Below, piece after piece: positions 1-7,058 of a DNA stretch of 32,232 bases. The position numbers and the translations under genes were made by a program. The notes below the pieces were generated by a model. That model did not search any database and was not told the origin of the DNA. It saw only the letters and a list, made by a program, of their open reading frames with translations. Location: contig DXFK01000135.1 in assembly GCA_019114495.1 (NCBI GenBank), forward strand, positions 1 through 32,232, read 5' to 3'. This stretch comes from Candidatus Blautia stercoravium (lineage in GTDB: Bacteria; Bacillota; Clostridia; Lachnospirales; Lachnospiraceae). Every line of letters begins with the position of its first letter. The first letter of the stretch is position 1.

Positions 1-824
1 TTTCCGTTTTTTATTTCTATTTTTTTCTCTTTCAGAAGATGTCCCACAGCCCTTTTAAATGCATTTTTACTGAGCCCGAACTCCCTTTTGATAACTTCCG
101 GTGACGCCTTATCATCAAAAGGCAGTTCTCCTTCAAACTCCTGAATGATTTCATACACACATTCTGCGTCTTCATGAAGCTGTATATATGCTTTTTGCTT
201 TGCACTAAGTGTCAGCTTTCCGTCTTCTCTTACTGCGGTAACCCTACAGGACAGCTCGTCTCCTACCTTATAATTTCCCTGTGCTTCCTGCTTTGGAATC
301 AATGCGGAATATTTATAATCCACTGCCACAAACACACCGAAATTATCGCTGATTTCATATACCACGCCAGTCACCGTATCTCCCTGCGCGTAGGGCGAAT
401 CCGTCTGCAGATAATGGTAGACTTTCATCGAAGCACACAGGCGGCTGCTCTTGTCAATGTAAAGGGCAACAAGCACCTCTTCTCCTTCGTGCAGTTTCTT
501 GGTCTGCTCTTTATATGGAAGAAACAGGTCTTTTTCCAGTCCCCAGTCCAGAAATGCACCGATACGGCTGGTCTGTGCCACTTTTAAAACCCCAATCTGT
601 CCAAGCAGAATTTTCGGCTCTCTTACTGTGGCAATCAGACGGTCAGAAGAATCCCGGTATATAAATACAGAAATCTTCTCTCCTTTCTTGGTGCCCTCCG
701 GCACTTGTTTTTTAGGAAGAAGCACCGTATCTTTATCCTCTGCCTGCTCCTTTTCCCCCAGATACACACCAAAATCCACAATTTTTACAACTATTAATTC
801 CTGTTCTTTTCCTAATTCTATCAT
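1..824 (-). CDS. CvfB-like S1-domain RNA-binding protein, partial (3' end beyond left edge)
   Basis: A minus-strand reading frame opens with ATG at 824 and stays open to base 1, giving 274 visible codons. The translation starts MIELGKEQELIVVKIVDFGVY and has tandem S1-like OB-fold repeats (LLPKKQVP, FLPYKEQT and ALIPKQEA stretches, each ending an S1-like strand pattern), then a short C-terminal winged-helix segment with SPEVIKREFGLSKNAFKRAVG. This order is that of the CvfB/YitL family, about 280 residues long, so only a few residues are probably missing. The family binds RNA and influences virulence or stress gene expression in staphylococci; the role here is inferred. A GGAG site lies upstream of the ATG, and the gene follows the thioesterase stop by 11 bases, so the two are probably co-transcribed. 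Confidence 0.85.
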   Translation of the reverse strand, partial: MIELGKEQELIVVKIVDFGVYLGEKEQAEDKDTVLLPKKQVPEGTKKGEKISVFIYRDSSDRLIATVREPKILLGQIGVLKVAQTSRIGAFLDWGLEKDLFLPYKEQTKKLHEGEEVLVALYIDKSSRLCASMKVYHYLQTDSPYAQGDTVTGVVYEISDNFGVFVAVDYKYSALIPKQEAQGNYKVGDELSCRVTAVREDGKLTLSAKQKAYIQLHEDAECVYEIIQEFEGELPFDDKASPEVIKREFGLSKNAFKRAVGHLLKEKKIEIKNG

Positions 825-835
825 CTCAATCTCCT

Positions 836-1540
836 CTATTTTAACTCAATCACTGCATAATCCTCCCCTGCAGTATTGTCCAGAACCACCGTATAAACAC
901 CATTTTCCTCATGCACACTGGGTACAATGACATCTCCCAGCTTTGCCTGTTTTTTATATTCCGCCCGCATTTGTTTTACCGTAAAGTCTGCCGGAAGATA
1001 TTCCTGTGCCATAAGAATATACTGTCCGTTATTCACATGATGATTGGTATCCAGATGATGCGGTCTTACAGTAAAAGACGGGTATTCTTTACAATCCGTA
1101 GGCTTTTTTATCTTTCTCGGTGCATAGTCCATATCCAGCTTTTCTTCCAGTCCGTATGCCTGCAGCTGTTTTTCGTCTATGGATACGGGACGGCCTGTCT
1201 GCATATTCAGAAGGGTCCAATATGTATTGGCATAGGCAATCAGATCCCCTTCTGTGTCTTCCATGGTAAAATTCCTGCTTCCCAAAAAGTGCCGGAAATC
1301 ATAAGCCCAGGTGGATACCTTTATATTTTCGCACAGTACAGGATAACGTTCAACTACTATCTGCCAGGCAGAAAGTACCCATGCCTGACTTTTAGATCCC
1401 AAAAAATCCATACCTACCCCTGCCGCCTCTGACTGAAAAGTACTGCAGTCCTGAAAATAATTAATCATACCATTTAAAGTCAGATGTCTGTCTTCTCCGA
1501 CTTCACTATAACGAACTCTGCTGTCAAAAGAATATTTCAT
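836..1540 (-). CDS. Acyl-ACP thioesterase (FatA/FatB-like, bacterial type)
   Basis: 234 residues. The product hydrolyses acyl-acyl carrier protein to free fatty acid in the cytoplasm. It shows two hot-dog halves: the N-terminal one with VRYSEVGEDRHLTLNGMINYFQD and the C-terminal one with the conserved thioesterase signature around HHLDTNHHVNNGQYI, which holds the active-site Asn/His region. An in-frame GTG or ATG further upstream would add about 30 residues, but the ATG at 1540 has a GGGAGATGG ribosome site and begins directly at the conserved domain, so it is preferred. It is followed at once by the cvfB-like gene. Bacterial members of this family are common in Lachnospiraceae; the preferred chain length cannot be read from sequence. 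Confidence 0.88.
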   Translation of the reverse strand: MKYSFDSRVRYSEVGEDRHLTLNGMINYFQDCSTFQSEAAGVGMDFLGSKSQAWVLSAWQIVVERYPVLCENIKVSTWAYDFRHFLGSRNFTMEDTEGDLIAYANTYWTLLNMQTGRPVSIDEKQLQAYGLEEKLDMDYAPRKIKKPTDCKEYPSFTVRPHHLDTNHHVNNGQYILMAQEYLPADFTVKQMRAEYKKQAKLGDVIVPSVHEENGVYTVVLDNTAGEDYAVIELK

Positions 1541-1625
1541 TTTTCCATCTCCCTTGATACAAAAACTGTTTTCCTGCATCTCTGCTTTGCTATACTGGGT
1601 ATACCTAAGCAATTTTCCATATAAC

Positions 1626-1657
1626 AAAAAATATCCCAGACATTTTGTCTGAGATAT
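1626..1657 (-). terminator. Rho-independent terminator after tRNA-Gln
   Basis: Twelve-base arms at 1646-1657 and 1631-1642 pair with one G-U wobble around a three-base loop, and on the minus strand are followed by a run of T. It lies seven bases past the tRNA 3' end and separates the tRNA from the thioesterase gene. Confidence 0.85.
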
Positions 1658-1663
1658 TCAAAG

Positions 1664-1735
1664 CTGGGCTACAAGGATTCGAACCTTGAAATGACGGAGT
1701 CAGAGTCCGTTGCCTTACCGTTTGGCGATAGCCCA
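1664..1735 (-). tRNA. tRNA-Gln (anticodon CTG)
   Basis: On the minus strand this 72-base segment folds as a full cloverleaf. The acceptor stem TGGGCTA/TAGCCCA pairs perfectly, the anticodon stem ACGGA/TCCGT encloses the loop CTCTGAC, and the T arm carries GGTTCGAATCC. The anticodon is therefore CTG, reading CAG (Gln). U1-A72 and the discriminator G73 are glutamine identity elements, which agrees. The 3' CCA is not encoded. Confidence 0.95.
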
Positions 1736-1766
1736 TTGTCTTGTGTTGTGCCTCACAACAAAATGT

Positions 1767-1795
1767 ATTATATACGATTCTTTTTTAAAATGCAA
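1767..1795 (-). promoter_or_regulatory. Promoter of tRNA-Gln
   Basis: On the minus strand TTGCAT (1790-1795), a 17-base spacer and TATAAT (1767-1772) make a near-consensus sigma-A promoter about 32 bases upstream of the mature tRNA. The -35 box coincides with an ATG that could otherwise be read as an upstream start for vanY on the other strand, which argues against that start. Confidence 0.88.
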
Positions 1796-1924
1796 GCCTT
1801 TTTTTTAATTTTTTTAATTTTTTCGAATTACAGACATTCCTTTGCTTTTTTGCTCTTTCTTTTGAGTTCTATTTTCCTTTTCTCCTGCATAAAATATAGC
1901 CATTATGAAAGGCAGGTGTTCCGA

Positions 1925-2494
1925 ATGTCTTATGCATTACTTGTAAATAAATCCCACACACTCTCCTCCTCGTATGTCCCGCCGTATCTTACAGAAGCCC
2001 GCATTCCTTTTCATGCTCCTGCACACCATGAGAAAACGCTCATGGAAAAAGCTGCTGCAAAATCCGCTGCAAAGCTTTTCCACCGGGCTGCCGCTGAAAA
2101 TATTACGCTCATGGGCGTTTCCGGTTATCGCTCTTATAGACGACAGGAAATCTTATACCGGAATGCCCTGCAAAGAGGCAGTACTGCTGTAGCGCCTCCC
2201 GGCACCAGCGAACACCAGACCGGACTGGCTCTGGACATCTCCTGCGCCTCTTTGAATTTTGAACTGGAGGAAGCTTTTGCCTCCACAAAGGAAGGAAAAT
2301 GGCTAAAAGCTAATGCACCTTTATACGGTTTCATTCTCCGTTATCCCCGGCGGAAAGAACACATTACAGGATATCCCTGGGAACCCTGGCACATACGCTT
2401 TGTAGGGAAGACACTCTCTCTTTATCTTTCCCTCACCGGGCTGACTTTGGAAGAATACCATGATATGCTCCCCGATTCTTCCCAAATACGGTAG
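1925..2494 (+). CDS. VanY-like D-alanyl-D-alanine carboxypeptidase (peptidase M15B)
   Basis: 189 residues. Family members trim the terminal D-Ala from peptidoglycan stem peptides. The zinc site is recognisable: His97 and Asp104 in SEHQTGLALD, the catalytic Glu153 and His156 in EPWHIRF; SGYRSYRRQ at 66-74 is the conserved substrate-side segment. The ATG at 1925 follows an AGGCAGGTG site. From this start there is no signal peptide, which is odd for an enzyme acting outside the membrane. An in-frame extension to about 1790 would add a hydrophobic stretch ending in LFSC, which resembles a lipobox. However, it lacks a ribosome site, is encoded by poly-T DNA and overlaps the tRNA promoter. The enzyme class is firm; the N-terminus and location are not. 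Confidence 0.82.
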   Translation: MSYALLVNKSHTLSSSYVPPYLTEARIPFHAPAHHEKTLMEKAAAKSAAKLFHRAAAENITLMGVSGYRSYRRQEILYRNALQRGSTAVAPPGTSEHQTGLALDISCASLNFELEEAFASTKEGKWLKANAPLYGFILRYPRRKEHITGYPWEPWHIRFVGKTLSLYLSLTGLTLEEYHDMLPDSSQIR

Positions 2495-2502
2495 AAAACT
2501 TT

Positions 2503-2530
2503 TTGTATTTGCCGGGAAACGTGGTATAAT
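2503..2530 (+). promoter_or_regulatory. Promoter of nicotinate phosphoribosyltransferase gene
   Basis: TTGTAT (2503-2508), a 16-base spacer and a perfect TATAAT (2525-2530) lie 54 bases before the start codon. Confidence 0.8.
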
Positions 2531-2532
2531 GG

Positions 2533-2547
2533 TTGCACAACGTGCAA
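2533..2547 (+). promoter_or_regulatory. Candidate operator: inverted repeat TTGCAC-AAC-GTGCAA
   Basis: A perfect 6-3-6 inverted repeat begins three bases after the -10 box, so it covers the likely transcription start. A repressor bound here would block initiation. The cognate regulator is unknown; NAD-salvage genes in Firmicutes are often repressed by NiaR or NrtR, but I cannot match this site to either from memory. Confidence 0.45.
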
Positions 2548-2584
2548 TCCAAGCCGATATTTCTAATACAAAGGAGTGCTGTCT

Positions 2585-4051
2585 ATGAGAGCCTTAAATT
2601 TAACACTATTGACCGATTTATATGAACTTACCATGATGCAGGGGTATTTCAAAAATCCTACAGACCAGATTGTGGTGTTCGATGCCTTTTACAGAAAGAA
2701 TCCCTGCGGCGGCGGATATGCCATTGCTGCAGGATTGGAACAGATTATTGAATATGTCCGTGACCTACACTTTTCCCCTGATGATATTGACTATTTGAAA
2801 GGACTGAACATTTTTGATTCCGATTTTCTGGAATATTTAAGAGGTTTTCATTTTACCGGAGACATTTATGCTATTCCTGAAGGAACGGTGGTCTTCCCAA
2901 GAGAGCCTCTTTTAAAAGTCGTTGCCCCCGTTATGGAGGCGCAGCTGATAGAGACGGCTATCCTGAATCTGCTGAACCATCAGAGTTTAATTGCCACCAA
3001 GGCTTCCCGTGTCGTGTATGCTGCAAAGGGTGACGGTGTAATGGAATTTGGTCTGCGCAGGGCCCAGGGACCGGATGCAGGACTGTACGGAGCCAGAGCA
3101 GCGGTTATCGGGGGCTGTGTGGGAACCTCCAACGTGCTGACCGGACAGATGTTCCATGTACCTGTAAAGGGAACTCATGCCCACAGCTGGATTATGAGTT
3201 TTTCAGATGAATACACCGCATTTAAAGCCTATGCCAAATTATATCCTAATGCCTGTATCTTGCTGGTGGATACTTACGATGTTCTGAATTCCGGTGTGCC
3301 AAATGCAATCCGCGTATTTAAAGAAATGAAAGAAGCCGGCCGGCCTATGAAGGGATATGGAATCCGCATTGACAGCGGTGATTTGGCTTATCTTTCCAAA
3401 CAGGCTTATAAAATGCTTTCCGAAGCCGGTTTTAGTGACGCCATTATTTCCGCTTCCAGTGATTTGGACGAATATCTCATTGAAAGCCTGAAATCCCAGG
3501 GTGCAAAAATCAACTCCTGGGGCGTAGGCACTAATCTGATTACCTGTAACGACAACCCTGCTTTCGGCGGTGTGTACAAGCTGGCAGCTATTAAAAATAA
3601 AGAGGATGCAGATTTTCTTCCCAAAATCAAGCTGTCTGAAAATGTAGAAAAAGTCACCAATCCTGGAAACAAAACTATCATGCGGATCTATGACAAAACT
3701 ACAGGAAAAATCCGTGCGGATTTAATCTGTCTGGAAGATGAGGTTTTCAATCCGGAAGAAGATATGATTATTTTTGACCCTATGGCCACCTGGAAAAAGA
3801 CAAAACTCACCGGCGGCTCTTATATATTAAGAGAACTTCTGGTTCCCGTGTTTAAGAAAGGAGAATGTGTCTACACTTCTCCGTCTGTTATGGAAATTAA
3901 AGATATCTGTCAGAAGGAACTGAACACTCTCTGGGATGAAACAAGACGTTTCACCAATCCTCAGGAAGTTTTCGTTGATTTGTCAGACAAACTCTATAAA
4001 ATCAAATCCGAACTTTTAGAGAAAATGGGACAGGCAGCCATTGAATCTTAA
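2585..4051 (+). CDS. pncB: Nicotinate phosphoribosyltransferase
   Basis: 488 residues. The enzyme converts nicotinate and PRPP to nicotinate mononucleotide, the entry of the Preiss-Handler route to NAD. The N-terminus LTDLYELTMMQGYF is the family signature, and the stretch KGTHAHSW carries His200, the histidine that becomes phosphorylated in characterised homologues. IRIDSGDLAYLSKQ and SWGVGTNL are further conserved blocks. The start is ATG 2585, eight bases after AAGGAG; a GTG at 2576 overlaps that ribosome site and is rejected. The gene stands alone between its own promoter and a strong terminator, so NAD salvage appears to be a single-gene unit here. Confidence 0.95.
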   Translation: MRALNLTLLTDLYELTMMQGYFKNPTDQIVVFDAFYRKNPCGGGYAIAAGLEQIIEYVRDLHFSPDDIDYLKGLNIFDSDFLEYLRGFHFTGDIYAIPEGTVVFPREPLLKVVAPVMEAQLIETAILNLLNHQSLIATKASRVVYAAKGDGVMEFGLRRAQGPDAGLYGARAAVIGGCVGTSNVLTGQMFHVPVKGTHAHSWIMSFSDEYTAFKAYAKLYPNACILLVDTYDVLNSGVPNAIRVFKEMKEAGRPMKGYGIRIDSGDLAYLSKQAYKMLSEAGFSDAIISASSDLDEYLIESLKSQGAKINSWGVGTNLITCNDNPAFGGVYKLAAIKNKEDADFLPKIKLSENVEKVTNPGNKTIMRIYDKTTGKIRADLICLEDEVFNPEEDMIIFDPMATWKKTKLTGGSYILRELLVPVFKKGECVYTSPSVMEIKDICQKELNTLWDETRRFTNPQEVFVDLSDKLYKIKSELLEKMGQAAIES

Positions 4052-4098
4052 AAAGAAACAGCAGACTTACGGGTTTTCCCAAAGTCTGCTGTTTCTTT
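4052..4098. terminator. Bidirectional terminator between pncB and spoVT
   Basis: Seventeen-base arms (4052-4068 and 4082-4098) pair perfectly around a 13-base loop. The outer ends are A-rich on one side and T-rich on the other, so the hairpin can end transcription from both converging genes. It overlaps the last bases of both stop codons. Confidence 0.92.
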
Positions 4099-4639
4099 AC
4101 TGCTCCATCTGTCTCCCCAGAAATCCCGCTGCTGCCTGAGCCAGTTTTGCTTCAGTTTCGGAAAATTTCCGTCCCCCTGCTTTTTCCAGTATCAGCACCG
4201 ACCCTACTGCATCTCCGGCACAGGTAATAGTGTAAATAACCTGGGAGCCGTATTCTCCTCTGTCATCTTCTATAATTTTCACAAAGTCTTTCTCCGTCAC
4301 ACACAAATTCTTCCGGTCTGCAATGACTTCATCCAGTTCCCTGTGTACCCTTTTCTCTGCGAATTCTCTGGCGCCGCTGCCAGCCGCTGCTATAACCTGA
4401 TCCCGGTCTGTAATGCAGGCCATACAGCCTGCCGCCTGGGCCAGTGCTTCTGCATACTCTTTTGCAAAAGTTCCCAATTCACCAATAGGAGAATATTTCT
4501 TTAGAATAATTTCCCCCTCCCTGTCAGTAAAAATCTCTAACGGGTCGCTTTCCCTGATTCTCAGTGTTCTCCTGATTTCCTTGGGAATAACCACTCTTCC
4601 CAAATCATCTATGCGCCTTACAATTCCCGTTGCCTTCAC
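4097..4639 (-). CDS. spoVT: Stage V sporulation protein T (AbrB-type regulator)
   Basis: 180 residues. SpoVT is a DNA-binding regulator that tunes forespore (sigma-G) genes and spore coat and germination properties. The N-terminal swapped-hairpin AbrB domain, residues 1-50, carries KATGIVRRIDDLGRVVIP, which from memory is the same as in Bacillus SpoVT; the remainder is a GAF-like domain ending in AAGFLGRQMEQ, also typical. The start is the GTG at 4639, eight bases after GGAGG. An upstream in-frame GTG at 4660 would add seven residues but has no ribosome site. A sigma-G-type promoter lies 65 bases upstream. It marks the host as a spore former. Confidence 0.95.
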   Translation of the reverse strand: MKATGIVRRIDDLGRVVIPKEIRRTLRIRESDPLEIFTDREGEIILKKYSPIGELGTFAKEYAEALAQAAGCMACITDRDQVIAAAGSGAREFAEKRVHRELDEVIADRKNLCVTEKDFVKIIEDDRGEYGSQVIYTITCAGDAVGSVLILEKAGGRKFSETEAKLAQAAAGFLGRQMEQ

Positions 4640-4703
4640 ATTCCTGTCCTCCAATTCCACATTTTATAAAGATTCCTATTTTGGTAAATCTAATCTTTGG
4701 AGT

Positions 4704-4732
4704 TATTATGTGGAAATATTCGGGAAATATGC
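4704..4732 (-). promoter_or_regulatory. Sigma-G/sigma-F-type promoter of spoVT
   Basis: On the minus strand GCATA (4728-4732), 17 bases, and CATAATA (4704-4710) fit the forespore consensus (GHATR, 17-18 bases, CATWHTA) at every position. No better sigma-A promoter was seen here. Bacillus spoVT is transcribed by sigma-G, which agrees. Confidence 0.72.
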
Positions 4733-4755
4733 AAAAAATTCACCTCATATCACCC

Positions 4756-4991
4756 TTATTTTGATTCCACTTTCGGAAGCTGGGGCAGTTTCAAATTCCC
4801 CAGCCCTGTCATCTGCTGTATCGTCAGTTCACAAAACATCGGCATGCGTTCTGCCTGTGATTTTCCCTGCTGGATCAAAATGGCATTATAACTTTCCATA
4901 TTGGGCAAATTAATAATTGGTGTATGTTCTTTTGTAAAAAACCAATATCAATCCAATCTGTATGAATCATCTCTTTAACTGTCTTCGTCAT
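4756..4991 (-). pseudogene. Small partner gene of the HTH gene, split by a -1 frame change
   Basis: The ATG at 4991 overlaps the end of the upstream HTH gene by 17 bases and has a GGGAGGGAG ribosome site, so translation should be coupled. In this frame 19 codons run to the heptamer T TTT TTA (4935-4941), and the frame then stops after 38 codons in all. Shifting -1 exactly there opens a 59-codon frame containing FTKEHTPIINLPNMESYNAI and ending at 4756; the joined product would be 78 residues. The heptamer sits in the correct phase for -1 ribosomal slippage, but a one-base indel in the six-T run would look the same. I do not recognise the family. Either a pseudogene or a programmed-frameshift gene. 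Confidence 0.55.
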
Positions 4992-5190
4992 GTTCATTCT
5001 CCCTCCCTTTTACAAGTTCATCATATTTCAACTGATACGCCAGTAATCTGGGAATATATTCCGGCGGAGTCCGTCTGGCTGCCTCCCAGTCTTCTAACGT
5101 TCTCACTGGAATCCCCGTATACTCCGAAAACTCCCTGCGGTTCATTCCTGTCTGTTCTCTTAAGCTCCTGATGGTTTTTGCTGTGTCCAT
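4975..5190 (-). CDS. Small HTH (XRE/antitoxin-like) DNA-binding protein
   Basis: 71 residues: nearly the whole chain is one helix-turn-helix domain, with TIRSLREQTGMNRREFSEYT as the first helices and GIPVRTLEDWEAARRTPP as turn and recognition helix. This form is typical of small autoregulators and type II antitoxins. The ATG at 5190 follows GAGGATGAG. The gene overlaps a second small frame, the arrangement of a two-gene operon, but that frame is interrupted. Two near-palindromic ACGCAATGCG boxes, one over the -35 box and one between the transcription start and the ribosome site, suggest that it represses itself. Whether the partner was a toxin cannot be told from sequence. Confidence 0.8.
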   Translation of the reverse strand: MDTAKTIRSLREQTGMNRREFSEYTGIPVRTLEDWEAARRTPPEYIPRLLAYQLKYDELVKGRENEHDEDS

Positions 5191-5203
5191 AATTCACTCA
5201 TCC

Positions 5204-5214
5204 TCGCATTGCGT
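5204..5214 (-). promoter_or_regulatory. Operator box 1 (ACGCAATGCGA)
   Basis: Near-palindromic box (CGCA/TGCG around one base) just downstream of the HTH transcription start and upstream of its ribosome site. It shares the ACGCAATGCG core with box 2, and the centres are 42 bases apart, about four helical turns. Confidence 0.6.
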
Positions 5215-5222
5215 TTTTTTTG

Positions 5223-5251
5223 AGTATAACACACTTCTTAAATATACGCAA
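5223..5251 (-). promoter_or_regulatory. Promoter of the HTH gene
   Basis: On the minus strand TTGCGT (5246-5251), a 17-base spacer and TATACT (5223-5228). The -35 box is embedded in operator box 2. Confidence 0.75.
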
Positions 5252-5256
5252 TGCGT
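5246..5256 (+). promoter_or_regulatory. Operator box 2 (ACGCAATGCGT)
   Basis: Perfect 5-1-5 palindrome that overlaps the -35 box of the HTH gene. With box 1 it brackets the promoter core, the layout of an autorepressed regulator. Confidence 0.6.
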
Positions 5257-5324
5257 GTTCAGCGAAATAATATAAAATATTGCAGCCTCTTATGTATAAA
5301 TTTCTGATAAATATAAAGATATAC

Positions 5325-5352
5325 TTGATATTTTCCAGCAAACAGGTATATT
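5325..5352 (+). promoter_or_regulatory. Candidate promoter of the ABC exporter operon
   Basis: TTGATA (5325-5330), 16 bases, TATATT (5347-5352), about 50 bases before the ATPase start. The rest of the 144-base gap before the start is AT-rich and otherwise featureless apart from operator box 2 at its edge. Confidence 0.5.
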
Positions 5353-5400
5353 TATAGTATACATATGGCAGGCAACATCTGCACAAAGGGAGACATTTTT

Positions 5401-6234
5401 ATGAATACAATAAATATTGAACACCTCAGCCGCTATTACGGAGAGGGAAAAGGTATTTTCGACATATCTTTTCATGTAAAGCAGGGTGAAGTCTTTGGGT
5501 TTCTGGGGCCCAATGGAGCGGGCAAAACCACCACTATCCGGCATTTAATGGGGTTTCTGAAACCAAAATCCGGCACATGCATGATAGACGGAATGGATTG
5601 TTGGAAAGAACGGGAAAATATTCAGGAAGAACTTGGATACATACCCGGAGAAATCAGTTTCTTTGACGATATGTCCGGTACGGAATTTCTGAAATTCATT
5701 ACAAAATACCGCAAAACCGGTACACATAACCGCCAAAAAGAATTATTGGAACGCTTTGACCTTGACCCAAAAGGCAAAATCAGAAAAATGAGCAAAGGTA
5801 TGAAGCAGAAGCTGGGGATTGTAACGGCCTTTCTCCATGACCCGGCTATTCTGATTCTGGATGAACCCACCAGCGGACTTGACCCTCTGATGCAGAACAG
5901 ATTTATTGATTTAATTGCTGAAGAAAAGAAACGGGGCAAAACTATTTTAATGTCCAGTCATATATTTGAAGAAGTGGAGCGGACGTGTGACCGTATCGGC
6001 ATTATCCGAAAGGGAAAAATAGTGGCCGTGGATTCCACTTTGGCCCTGCGGGAGCGGCATATCCGCACCTACACTGTGACGCTGGAAAGCGAAACCGCGG
6101 CCCAGGCCTTTGCCAGAGATTTTAACGGTACGCAAAACGGACGGCTAGTTACCGTAAAACCCAGACAAAGTCTGGAAGAAATCTTTATGAATTATTATGG
6201 AGACGAGAAAAATGATGAATCTGACCTTATATAG
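5401..6234 (+). CDS. ABC exporter ATP-binding subunit (BcrA/YhaQ type)
   Basis: 277 residues. This is the nucleotide-binding subunit of an ABC-2 exporter. Walker A is GPNGAGKT at 36-43, the signature is the degenerate MSKGMKQK at 130-137 in place of LSGGQ (common in this subfamily), Walker B is LILDE at 151-155 followed by the D-loop, and the switch His is His187 in SSHIFEE. After residue 210 comes the usual accessory C-terminal segment. The ATG at 5401 follows AAAGGGAG; an in-frame ATG at 5365 lacks one. The permease gene starts 23 bases before this stop, so they form one coupled operon. Substrate unknown: relatives export peptides, antibiotics or lipids. Confidence 0.92.
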   Translation: MNTINIEHLSRYYGEGKGIFDISFHVKQGEVFGFLGPNGAGKTTTIRHLMGFLKPKSGTCMIDGMDCWKERENIQEELGYIPGEISFFDDMSGTEFLKFITKYRKTGTHNRQKELLERFDLDPKGKIRKMSKGMKQKLGIVTAFLHDPAILILDEPTSGLDPLMQNRFIDLIAEEKKRGKTILMSSHIFEEVERTCDRIGIIRKGKIVAVDSTLALRERHIRTYTVTLESETAAQAFARDFNGTQNGRLVTVKPRQSLEEIFMNYYGDEKNDESDLI

Positions 6235-7012
6235 ACGGGAAATGAGAGGAAGTATCCGGCTGCTTCTGATTTTTGGCGCAGTGATGACTCTGTATATTTC
6301 CATGATCATCAGCATGTATGACCCTGAAATGATGAAAACCCTGGATAATTTTGCGGAAGTCATGCCGGATTTGATGGCCTCTGTAGGCATGAAAGCACAC
6401 GCTTCAAATCTATTGGGTTTTATGGTGTCTTATCTTTATGGCTTTATTCTGCTGATTTTCCCAATGGTTTTCAGCATACTGCGGGGAAACGCCTTAGTTG
6501 CCAAGTATGTAGATAAAGGCTCTATGTTGTCCCTGGTTGCCGCACCGGTAAAGCGGCGCACCATTGCCCTTACCCAAATGTCCGTACTCATAAGCGGTAT
6601 TGTACTTCTTATTTTGTACAGTACAATTCTGGAACTGGCCTGTGCTGCAAAGGGCTTTCCGGGAGAACTGGATATTCCCAAGCTTCTCGTGCTCAATGGC
6701 GGATTGCTTTGTCTGCATTTGTTTATTGGCAGTATTTGTTTTCTTGCCTCCTGCCTGTTTTCCGACACCAAATACAGCCTTGCTTTTGGAGCCGGTGGCC
6801 CCGCATTGATGTATGTGCTGCAAATGCTTGCCAATGTAGGCGGAACCGCAGAAAAAGCCAAATATTTCACCTTCTTTACTTTATTCAATGCTGACGGCTT
6901 AATCGCAGGAAAAAGCAGTGCCGTCCTTGGGGTGGTAATACTATTGGCAGGGGCTGTTCTGCTTTACACTCTGGGAATTCTTGCATTTAACAAAAAAGAC
7001 CTGTATCTCTAA
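6212..7012 (+). CDS. ABC-2 type exporter permease
   Basis: 266 residues, the membrane partner of the preceding ATPase. About six hydrophobic segments are visible: one near the N-terminus (LLLIFGAVMTLYISMIISM), one around FMVSYLYGFILLIFPMVFS, one in VLISGIVLLILY, one in LLCLHLFIGSICFLASC, one in the ALMYVLQML region, and a last one near the C-terminus (VVILLAGAVLLYTLGIL). This is the ABC-2 layout with a long loop after the first span. The start chosen is ATG 6212 with GGAG nine bases upstream; ATG 6197 lacks a ribosome site. The substrate cannot be predicted. No regulator of this pair is adjacent other than the divergent HTH gene. Confidence 0.88.
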   Translation: MMNLTLYRREMRGSIRLLLIFGAVMTLYISMIISMYDPEMMKTLDNFAEVMPDLMASVGMKAHASNLLGFMVSYLYGFILLIFPMVFSILRGNALVAKYVDKGSMLSLVAAPVKRRTIALTQMSVLISGIVLLILYSTILELACAAKGFPGELDIPKLLVLNGGLLCLHLFIGSICFLASCLFSDTKYSLAFGAGGPALMYVLQMLANVGGTAEKAKYFTFFTLFNADGLIAGKSSAVLGVVILLAGAVLLYTLGILAFNKKDLYL

Positions 7013-7021
7013 AGCTGAAAA

Positions 7022-7058
7022 GAAGGCCGCCCCATTGGCAGCCTTCACAGCCACTGTG
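7022..7058. terminator. Twin small hairpins after the ABC exporter
   Basis: GAAGGC/GCCTTC arms (7022-7046, one mismatch inside) are followed at once by CACAG-CCA-CTGTG (7046-7058). There is no T run on the plus strand; on the minus strand the first hairpin is followed by TTCTTTTC. It probably ends the exporter transcript, though the better polarity is for minus-strand transcription. The remaining gap to the next promoter (7059-7186) shows no gene that I can support. Confidence 0.4.

Noticed and set aside
174..930. Plus-strand reading frames over the left edge (174-587, 499-930)
   Set aside because: They are shadows of the cvfB-like and thioesterase genes on the minus strand, without ribosome sites or family features.
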